Of a stretch of 48,960 nucleotides of DNA, positions 42,435 through 48,960 are shown one piece after another (the first letter of the stretch is position 1; the number at the start of each line of letters is the position of its first letter). Made by a program: the position numbers and the translations under genes. Source of the stretch: Bacteroidia bacterium (GTDB lineage: Bacteria; Bacteroidota; Bacteroidia; NS11-12g; UBA9320); assembly GCA_017640445.1 (NCBI GenBank), contig JAEPQQ010000018.1, positions 1-48,960 of the forward strand, written 5' to 3'. Under the pieces are notes generated by a model. That model did not search any database. It saw only the letters and a program-made list of their open reading frames with translations, and was not told where the DNA came from.

Positions 42435-43554
42435 AAAGAAGCTGCTTGATTATGTATCGGTAGTTAGGAAGGACTCTATATTCCCACCTGTGGTTTCACA
42501 TTCATCAGAGTTCCCTGGTATGGGTGGGTACATGTTAGAGGATTTTTACCACGTCAGCGTTTATGGTGGGATTCCTGATAGTAATTTCTTAAAACTAGGT
42601 GAGATAAATGCCGTGGTCGAAAACACATACCTACCTTCGTTTTGCAATGACATCTTTTCTTGCTGGTTATACCATATGAACCAGGGACGTACAACTGATT
42701 TTCAAAATGTTCTGTCCTATAATTTTAAAAAGTACTATGCCGAACAACTCTATTGGCGTTGTAGTTCTAATTTTTCCAGAGCTATATTCCTGGAGACATT
42801 GCTCTATGAGCAGGACCAAATGGTTCCAATAGTTAATGAGCTAAGTAAATCAGTAAAAACTCGTTCTTATTCAGAACTGTCAGTATCCATAGCCACATCA
42901 CTTATATCCTTACACGAATTAGCCCACTTATACCTCAATTCAGAAAACAAGCTTTGGGCTTCACTAAACCAAGAGTATGGACAGATCATAGCCCCTATGT
43001 ATGATGATGTTAAGTCGAATTACGGAGATGCTTTTGCAACTGAAATTAGATGTGACATGTTTGCAATACTGATGAGCGTAAAATTACTTGAAAGAGATTG
43101 GGACATGGCGGACATCCTTAATATCATAATCTATCACAGTAATTCGTTTGGATTGTTCTACTCCTTAGGACGATCTGCAAAAGTTACCTATGACCAAAAC
43201 CGAAAGAACTGGGAATCTGAGAAGGTAGATTTTACGAGTATCGACCCTTACGATTCGAATGACGTATATTCCATTGTCCCTGATAAAACTATGGTTCTAA
43301 GAAGTCAATTAATGATAAGTTTCTGTGAAAGGATTGCGCAAAAATCTAAAGCAAAGATTTACGATCAAAACCCTCAATTACCCCTATCCAAACAGCTTCT
43401 AATCCAATATGTCGGCGTGGTAGATCGCATGATGGAACCAAAAAATCCAATGGCACGAAATATGGCGCTTTTATGCGCTAGAGCATTCCATGATCACCCA
43501 AAGGGTATGGACTACTTGTTACTGCGTTCAAAAAAGTTCAATCGAAGGAATTAG
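42412..43554 (+). CDS. putative HExxH zinc metallopeptidase
   Basis: 380 aa. Zinc motif H168-E-L-A-H172 in a helix (SLISLHELAHLYLN) and E211-I-R-C-D215 downstream, the E-x3-D arrangement of gluzincin-type peptidases. No signal peptide, so probably cytosolic. The rest does not match a family I know. ATG 42412 starts inside the upstream small gene (23-bp overlap), so the two work as a pair; a protease toxin or defence effector controlled by a membrane-bound partner is one reading. Confidence 0.65.
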   Translation: MNQIQKNKKKLLDYVSVVRKDSIFPPVVSHSSEFPGMGGYMLEDFYHVSVYGGIPDSNFLKLGEINAVVENTYLPSFCNDIFSCWLYHMNQGRTTDFQNVLSYNFKKYYAEQLYWRCSSNFSRAIFLETLLYEQDQMVPIVNELSKSVKTRSYSELSVSIATSLISLHELAHLYLNSENKLWASLNQEYGQIIAPMYDDVKSNYGDAFATEIRCDMFAILMSVKLLERDWDMADILNIIIYHSNSFGLFYSLGRSAKVTYDQNRKNWESEKVDFTSIDPYDSNDVYSIVPDKTMVLRSQLMISFCERIAQKSKAKIYDQNPQLPLSKQLLIQYVGVVDRMMEPKNPMARNMALLCARAFHDHPKGMDYLLLRSKKFNRRN

Positions 43555-43760
43555 CCCACACTTAATGTAACCTGCTAATAAATGCAGCATTACCAAACTG
43601 GGTAAAACTGCTTGATTGCTTACTCCATTTGTGAGCTCACGGCAATCTATGAGGTGCATATGGTGAGTTTCCTTGCTTGGTTACTGCTCTATGAAAAGAT
43701 TGTTGTTTGCCATTGCACCGCTTATAAAATTCAAAAGCGACTAAGAAGCCTTGGCTATAA

Positions 43761-45188
43761 CTACTTTTTTGTAAAGTCCATAACCTGGTCGGCGTAATCG
43801 TCAACTATCGCGTCAGGCAGAGAGTCGAGGTAAATCTCGGTAGTTTTTACTGTTTTGTGGCCAAGCATTTGCGATATAACCTCAATAGGCACCTTTGATA
43901 ATCGTGCAAGCATAGCAAATGAATGACGGGAAACATATGAGGTCAAATGGTCTTTTATCTCACAGAGCACTGCAATCTCTTTTAAATTGTCATTGTACCT
44001 TTTTCGTGCCCAACGTATATCCCTATATTGGTCTTCTGCTGATTGTCTTTTAATGATTGGGAAAACATAATCCTTGTCGCTCTTATCGGCGGTGTAAACA
44101 TTGAGGATCTGCAAGAGAAATTCTGTCACTTTGATATTATAGATACGGGATGTCTTGGTTCGCCGGTATTTGATACGACCGTCATTGATATTCTCGATCT
44201 TTAGATGCGCCATATCGGAGAACGACATACCTTGCATGGCAAAAGAGGCCAAAAAGAAATTTCTGGTCAAATAAAGTTTGTCCGATGGCTCTAATTCCAG
44301 GCTTATGATAGCTTTGAGGCTTTCTTCACTAATTGCTCGTTTATCTGTGGGCTCTGTCTTTATTGTGTATTCGTCAAATGGGTTTGCGTCTTTATCTGCC
44401 AAGCCAGCCTTGATAGCTGATTTATACGTAGCACGCAGCGTTCGTAAGTAATTGCCGACTCCGTTTAGGGTTGGTTTTCGTTTTCTCTTCCCTTCGTCGT
44501 AGAGGGCATTCATCTTCTTCATGTGCCATTTCTCAAAACCTTCTACGAATTTGAGATCGATTTGATTGAATTTTAGATTGCGTTCGGACCCCCAATAATT
44601 CTTCAGTACGTCATGCAGTGTCTCATAAACATCAGCGTTACCGGTTTTATTCAAATCTCTTAAATCTCTAACCTTATCCTTGATAAATTGAAAAACCGAA
44701 CCTGCCTCTACCTGTTTGCTGAAATAAGAGGTGAGGTCGCGTTGAGAAATTTGCGCAAGAGCCCCATTCTGGACCATGTCGTCAAGAAGCGCTAAAATCT
44801 CATTCATCCGCCGGTCACTAGCAATTACCTTGGTTTCGCGAAGTTTGAAGATTATTGCTTCTGCTTCTTTTTTTCGAAAGAGACTAACGATGCGCGCCTT
44901 AACATCATGAATCGCCAATCCACCAATGGACTCATCTTCTTGAAGTTTAGTGATCACCGAACGCCCCCGGTTTCTCATGTCAGTAAGAATGTTGTTTAAA
45001 CGATTGACGGCACCATATGCGTTATATCCCTTCTTTACCTGGCACTCTGTTTTGTGCCAATAGCGTTCAGGAACGGCATAGCCCGTAGGTATAGGTAAAG
45101 TTTTGTTGTTGCCGCTAAGCCGCAGTATGATAGGGTATGTGCCATCCTTTCGAGGTTTTCTTGTATCGAGGCGGAGCAAAATTTCCAT
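43761..45188 (-). CDS. int: tyrosine integrase of the element (IntDOT-like)
   Basis: 475 aa. Catalyses site-specific integration at tRNA-Asp. N-terminal arm-binding domain (EILLRLDTRKPRKDGTYPI), core-binding domain (~210-310) and catalytic domain with YVSRHSFAML (H-x-x-R region), QMLGHKTVKTTEIYLD (His and nucleophile Tyr). At the usual first-Arg position the sequence reads GMSFSDM, Ser in place of Arg, as known for IntDOT of CTnDOT and other Bacteroidota integrases. ATG 45188 is chosen because the family begins MEILLRLDTRK. It lies about 140 bp from attR. Confidence 0.93.
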   Translation of the reverse strand: MEILLRLDTRKPRKDGTYPIILRLSGNNKTLPIPTGYAVPERYWHKTECQVKKGYNAYGAVNRLNNILTDMRNRGRSVITKLQEDESIGGLAIHDVKARIVSLFRKKEAEAIIFKLRETKVIASDRRMNEILALLDDMVQNGALAQISQRDLTSYFSKQVEAGSVFQFIKDKVRDLRDLNKTGNADVYETLHDVLKNYWGSERNLKFNQIDLKFVEGFEKWHMKKMNALYDEGKRKRKPTLNGVGNYLRTLRATYKSAIKAGLADKDANPFDEYTIKTEPTDKRAISEESLKAIISLELEPSDKLYLTRNFFLASFAMQGMSFSDMAHLKIENINDGRIKYRRTKTSRIYNIKVTEFLLQILNVYTADKSDKDYVFPIIKRQSAEDQYRDIRWARKRYNDNLKEIAVLCEIKDHLTSYVSRHSFAMLARLSKVPIEVISQMLGHKTVKTTEIYLDSLPDAIVDDYADQVMDFTKK

Positions 45189-45206
45189 AAAACAAATGTA
45201 ATGCAA

Positions 45207-45227
45207 ATTTGCACAGGATTTGCACAG
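45207..45227 (+). repeat. tandem 10-bp repeat, putative right integrase arm sites
   Basis: ATTTGCACAG at 45207-45216 and 45218-45227, same 11-bp period and orientation as at 4461-4481. Located between the integrase start and attR. Confidence 0.6.
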
Positions 45228-45302
45228 AAATAATGCGATTATTTGATGTCATTTGATATCACCCGAAACATTAAAATGCTCAAATTCAGTGATTTAATAT
45301 TT

Positions 45303-45326
45303 TTTTGCGATCACTTGATCGCAAAA
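45303..45326. repeat. 10-bp perfect palindrome beside attR
   Basis: TTTTGCGATC (45303-45312), loop ACTT, GATCGCAAAA (45317-45326), ending 2 bp before the attR repeat. No equivalent stands inside attL. Candidate site for an integration cofactor, or a terminator for outside transcription. Confidence 0.6.
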
Positions 45327-45328
45327 TC

Positions 45329-45377
45329 ACCTGCCTGTCACGCAGGGGGTCGCGGGTTCGAGTCCCGTCCAGACCGC
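45329..45377 (+). repeat. attR, displaced 3' part of tRNA-Asp
   Basis: 49 bp identical to 4365-4413. Lacks the 5' part of the tRNA, so it is not a tRNA gene. Marks the right element boundary. Confidence 0.95.
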
Positions 45378-45390
45378 AAGACAAATTCTG

Positions 45391-45426
45391 AAACCCTTGT
45401 AAGTTAGATGCTTGCAAGGGTTTTTT
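45391..45426 (+). terminator. original chromosomal terminator of tRNA-Asp
   Basis: CCCTTGTAAG, loop TTAGATG, CTTGCAAGGG (45394-45420) plus three A-T pairs, followed by TTTTTT. It stands behind the displaced tRNA fragment as expected for the pre-integration locus. Confidence 0.85.
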
Positions 45427-45483
45427 GTTTTTTACAACACACACACTTCCAAGCAATCCAAATATTTTGTACTTGGTAAAAAG

Positions 45484-45513
45484 AAAAGGCCGTTGAACGA
45501 ACAACGACCTTTT
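45484..45513. terminator. probable bidirectional terminator
   Basis: AAAAGG-C-CGTTG pairs with CAACG-A-CCTTTT around a 6-nt loop; A-run and T-run on either side. Confidence 0.65.
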
Positions 45514-46213
45514 TGGTAAATATTTAATTTAGTAACGTGGAGGGGTTAGGGATTGCACTAACGTTATAATCCCATTTAGCGTCATAGCATACCGTATCAA
45601 AACCAACCACTAACATGAGCGCGCATACCTGCGTGACTCGTATGAAAAAAAGACTTTTTTGAAGATCGAAGGAATCCCTTGCCTTCAAATGGCCTTTGGC
45701 ACAACAAATTAAAGACCTGCATCATACACGGTTGATATCGAGGTCGTTAATCACGATATATTGTCGAGAAGCTTGGATTACGCAGGATAAAAATCTAGTA
45801 AAACGAGGTTTCTGTATTGATTTGACTTGAAGTTTCTCGGGCGGACAATTACATCTCCACGAAATACACGGTAGGTTGATTTTTTCCCACTACTTTCAGC
45901 GATCAATTGTCTTCATAAAACAACTTGATTCGGAACTCAATGGAACATTAAAAAAACGCTGTTTAGAAAAGCGTACCTGGCAAAACATCTGTGTGTTCCA
46001 ACTCCAAATAGTGTGTAAAATCGAGTAAAAAAATCAATAGAATTTCGAAGAATCGCAGGAGATTATCCTTCGTTTAGCTGCCTCTGCAACAATATTAACT
46101 CAATTCAATTTCGGTTATAAATCTACTAGGGTCATTTGGTTTTATTCGTAAGGATGGTGTGACTTCGAATTGAGGTCATACTGGTTTTTTAGTTAGGTTT
46201 TATAAATATTAAA
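45514..46213. other. 700-bp gene-free chromosomal region
   Basis: AT-rich, no ORF of interest, no RNA gene recognised. Presumably contains the promoter for the gene at 46214, whose leader ATATTAAAATG is of the A-rich type. Confidence 0.5.
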
Positions 46214-48960
46214 ATGAGAAAGAATTACAGTTCGATTTGGCTTTCGAAACTACTCTTGCTCTGCACCATATTACTTGCTGGTAATGTGGCCATGGGCGGA
46301 ACCCCTTTAAAGGGCACTTACACCATTGACTCTGCTTCTAGTACAAGCGGGTCAAATTTTCAATCGTTTACCGATTTTGTCGACTCTCTTGATCTCAATG
46401 GCATTTCCGGATCCCTTACCGTGAATGTTGTTAAAGGATCAGGCCCGTACAACGAGCAGGTCGTTTTATCTGAAGTAACCGGTGCGAGTTCTAAAAGTAC
46501 CATTACCATTAACGGTAATGGTGAAACCGTTTTTACCACCACTGGCGCAGTATTTGAGTTAGATGGTGCAGATTACATTACCTTGAGCAACCTTAAGATC
46601 GATGCCCAGGGAACTGGAAACGACACCCGATGTATCCATATTTGGAATGGTTCGGATTACAACAAAATCACCGAGTGTGATTTAATCATTTCTGAATATA
46701 CCGGAACTTCGAATTCAACAGGTTATGTCGTTTTTTCGGCATCAGACACCCGTTTGACCGCTGGTGAGCATGGCAACTTTAACTCAATTGATGGAAACAC
46801 CATGTCCAATGGCGGATCAACAAGCGGTATTGGACCTTATTCAGGTTGTTCAGACTATAGAAGTAATGCAACCACCGGAGACGGAGGTAATTCCTTTACA
46901 GAAAATGAAGTTGCCGATTGTTATTACGCTGAATTTTATATGTACTACTGTAAAGACGCCAAAATCAATGGAAACGATATGCATTCCAGCAGATCCGGTG
47001 CCTTTACCCATTACCCGGTTTACTACTGGTTCGGACAAAATGGAACCGGGCAAATCCAGGTGAACGACAACGAGATTCACGACATGGGTGCCGGATATCA
47101 GTACGGACTTTACCTGTACCAATGCAGCGGGTCTTCTAACGTAACACAGGTAAACAGAAACCACTTTTACGATAACAGCGCTACAAACTACCTTTATGGT
47201 CCTAGACCATACTTTACAAGTAACGTTGAGGTAATCGACAACCTGGTAGACGACAACTCTGCAGGGTTTTACGTATACGGTATCGATGCCGGATATGGCC
47301 AGGATATTCATGTAGAAGGTAATGTTGTGTCAAACAACACGGCCGATTACGGTGTATACGGTTTTAACTACTATTCTTCAACGGGTAACGTGATAAACAA
47401 CATTTACGTTAATAATGAAGGAGGATTTTATAACTATGGATTTGTTAGTGGTTACCAAACAACTGGTAATCTAAACGTTGCGCATAATACATGTGTTCTT
47501 AACACTGACCCGGATTACTACAACTATGGTTTCTACCAATACCACTTTGGTTCGGTTGGCTCTGCGAATTTGGCTTTCCGAAACAACATCGTTTATCTAA
47601 CAGGGAACGGCGCTTTTGGGAACTACCCTGTATACGGTTACCAATACCTGGAGGAGATGGATTGGGATCATAATGACTTTTATGTAAACAATGGTTCTAC
47701 CACAAATTACTATGCAACTACAGCCTACACAACCCTGGCTAGTTTCAATAACTACGTAAAAAACACCTCCAATATTGACATTGACCCTAAGTTCAAAGAC
47801 CTAAAAAAGGGCGATGTGACGCCTACCAACCCGGCTATTGCTAACTATGGTGTTCCTGGACATGCTAAAGTTGACTTCTTTGATAAAACGCGTACTGCAT
47901 GTGGTCCGGATTTGGGTGCAATTGAGTTCTACGTAGATCACAATGCATCTGACCTTGTATTTACAGGTAAGAATGAGTGTGGTGGATACTCTGAAGAAAT
48001 CACATTTAACTTTAACAACGGTACAGACGTTGATCTAATCAATGCACGTGCATTCTATAGTATTAACGGTGGAGACCCGGTAATTGAAGAAATCGCTCAA
48101 ATTGACGGAAACTCATCAGTTACTTATACGTTCGAAGAAGTTCCTGTATTCCACGAGCCAAGTATCAATACAATAGAAGTGGGCTTACTGTGCGACGATA
48201 ACGAAAGAAACAACGTATTGACGACAACTATCGACATTACACCTGCTCCGCATAGCTTTGAGCTAATGGCAGATGAAGCTGCCTATCCAGGTTACTATCG
48301 TGCAGGTTCTACAAGAAACCCTGACGTAACGGTTCCTGGTGTTGAAGTTGAATACGACATTAACAACCCTTCACGATACGACAATGGTCGATACGGTACT
48401 TCAAGCGATTGGAGCATGGTAGTTGATGCATATACTGAGAATGGAACTATGGTTACTTCTGGTATCACTTTAACTGATCCAATGTCAGGTACTAACGGTA
48501 CACTTGCATTTGATCCAGACCCAGCAATGGCTGATTCTACAATCTTCCTTGCTCTTACTGTAACAGATCACAAAACAGGTTGTGACTCTACTTTCGGACG
48601 ATGGATCTACGTTCCTCATACTCCGGTTGTAGCATGGGATGCTCCTGATGCGTGTGACGGTGACATCGTTGCTTTTGTAAACGGTACTAAGCAAGAAACA
48701 GGTGCAGTTGAGTACATGTGGGATTTCGGTGATCCAGCTTCTGGAACTGAAGATAACGCTTCAACTATCTCTGATCCGGTACACAGATTCTCTACCTACG
48801 GTACTTACACTGTAACAGTAGATGCATGGAACTTCGACTATCCTAAGTTTGTTTACACTCTAAGCAAGCAAGTATCAATTTCTCCAGTACCAACAGTTGA
48901 CTTCAAAGTAACTAATGCTTGTGAAGGTCAGGATATCGTATTTGCTAATGCAACTACATT
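46214..48960 (+). CDS. large secreted beta-helix / PKD protein, cut by window end
   Basis: At least 915 aa, open to the window end. Signal peptide LSKLLLLCTILLAGNVAMG. Residues ~15-540 form a right-handed parallel beta-helix with repeated N-x-I/V units (LSNLKIDAQGTGND, INGNDMHSSRSG, QVNDNEIHDMGAG, HVEGNVVSNNTAD) and many Tyr/Asn ladders. Then Ig-like segments and from about 800 a PKD domain (VEYMWDFGDPASG, STYGTYTVTVDAW). Such Bacteroidota surface proteins usually end in a T9SS sorting domain, which would lie beyond the window. Likely adhesin or polysaccharide-binding protein. Confidence 0.88.
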   Translation, partial: MRKNYSSIWLSKLLLLCTILLAGNVAMGGTPLKGTYTIDSASSTSGSNFQSFTDFVDSLDLNGISGSLTVNVVKGSGPYNEQVVLSEVTGASSKSTITINGNGETVFTTTGAVFELDGADYITLSNLKIDAQGTGNDTRCIHIWNGSDYNKITECDLIISEYTGTSNSTGYVVFSASDTRLTAGEHGNFNSIDGNTMSNGGSTSGIGPYSGCSDYRSNATTGDGGNSFTENEVADCYYAEFYMYYCKDAKINGNDMHSSRSGAFTHYPVYYWFGQNGTGQIQVNDNEIHDMGAGYQYGLYLYQCSGSSNVTQVNRNHFYDNSATNYLYGPRPYFTSNVEVIDNLVDDNSAGFYVYGIDAGYGQDIHVEGNVVSNNTADYGVYGFNYYSSTGNVINNIYVNNEGGFYNYGFVSGYQTTGNLNVAHNTCVLNTDPDYYNYGFYQYHFGSVGSANLAFRNNIVYLTGNGAFGNYPVYGYQYLEEMDWDHNDFYVNNGSTTNYYATTAYTTLASFNNYVKNTSNIDIDPKFKDLKKGDVTPTNPAIANYGVPGHAKVDFFDKTRTACGPDLGAIEFYVDHNASDLVFTGKNECGGYSEEITFNFNNGTDVDLINARAFYSINGGDPVIEEIAQIDGNSSVTYTFEEVPVFHEPSINTIEVGLLCDDNERNNVLTTTIDITPAPHSFELMADEAAYPGYYRAGSTRNPDVTVPGVEVEYDINNPSRYDNGRYGTSSDWSMVVDAYTENGTMVTSGITLTDPMSGTNGTLAFDPDPAMADSTIFLALTVTDHKTGCDSTFGRWIYVPHTPVVAWDAPDACDGDIVAFVNGTKQETGAVEYMWDFGDPASGTEDNASTISDPVHRFSTYGTYTVTVDAWNFDYPKFVYTLSKQVSISPVPTVDFKVTNACEGQDIVFANATT

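Larger units (their letters stand above)
4365..45377. mobile_element. ~41-kb integrative mobilizable element in tRNA-Asp
   Basis: Bounded by an exact 49-bp direct repeat covering the 3' part of tRNA-Asp. One repeat unit plus the interior is 40,964 bp. It carries a tyrosine integrase beside attR, a MOBF relaxase, a coupling-protein-like ATPase, SSB, toxin-antitoxin and cargo. I find no VirB4, VirB6, VirB8-10 or other mating-channel gene, so I call it mobilizable (IME) and not conjugative. A second, P4-type integrase near its centre and mixed translation signals suggest a composite origin. Confidence 0.9.

Noticed and set aside
43612..43797. 61-aa plus-strand frame
   Set aside because: Runs into the integrase 3' end on the other strand, with no ribosome site or recognisable pattern.
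45329..45377. second tRNA-Asp gene
   Set aside because: Only the 3' part is present; the 5' acceptor strand and D arm are missing, so it is attR and not a tRNA.
45286..45504. 72-aa minus-strand frame over attR
   Set aside because: The GTRTRDPLRDRQ-like stretch is the reverse-strand translation of the tRNA fragment; not a gene.
46850..47311. 153-aa minus-strand frame inside the beta-helix gene
   Set aside because: Val-rich shadow of the repetitive Asn/Tyr codons on the plus strand.

Overview
The window comes from a Bacteroidota chromosome, most likely a marine-type flavobacterium. The flanking housekeeping genes (guaB, gtrA-like, folK, wbqC-like, accA) have A-rich leaders without Shine-Dalgarno sequences. 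The promoters that can be read have the Bacteroidota form TTTG/TTTC, a 16-18 bp gap, then TAnnTTTG. One cargo protein ends in a type IX secretion sorting domain. No species can be named from the sequence alone.

Layout. Positions 1-4322 are core chromosome. A tRNA-Asp(GTC) gene at 4339-4412 is the target of an integrated element: the last 49 bp of the tRNA region (4365-4413) are repeated exactly at 45329-45377, beside a tyrosine integrase gene (43761-45188). The element is therefore about 41.0 kb. After attR lie the displaced original tRNA terminator, about 800 bp without a gene, and the start of a large secreted beta-helix/PKD protein (46214 to the window end).

Inside the element, from left to right: a HEPN-domain protein and small DNA-binding genes (4.5-8.2 kb); a mobilization cluster with a VWA membrane protein, a coupling-protein ATPase, a separate membrane protein and a MOBF relaxase-helicase (8.7-17.4 kb); small genes separated by strong hairpins (17.4-18.7 kb); a three-gene operon of ComEC-like metallo-beta-lactamase, E2-like protein with a SEC-C tail, and four-helix membrane protein (19.4-21.9 kb); a second, P4-type integrase with an AlpA-like regulator (22.2-23.9 kb); a plasmid-leading-region-like block with SSB (23.9-26.2 kb); cargo of Bacteroidota style, namely a T9SS-secreted 1113-aa protein, an ArnT-like glycosyltransferase and a beta-barrel-like protein (26.5-34.1 kb); an EgtD-like methyltransferase with its regulator (34.4-36.0 kb); a frameshifted HNH nuclease; coiled-coil and membrane proteins; a MazEF toxin-antitoxin pair; a small membrane protein with an HExxH protease; and the integrase. 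No VirB4 or other type IV secretion channel gene is visible, so the element looks mobilizable rather than self-transmissible.

Most notable: (1) the MBL / E2-like-SEC-C / TM operon, which has no E1, JAB, ubiquitin-like or cyclase gene and parallels the cyclase-E2-effector layout of short type II CBASS; (2) the mosaic character of the element, where backbone genes often carry strong Shine-Dalgarno sites, and mazEF even a sigma70-like promoter, while cargo genes look native to Bacteroidota; (3) several large unexplained inverted-repeat structures, chiefly 25052-25174, 18193-18368, 11054-11122 and 34290-34392.
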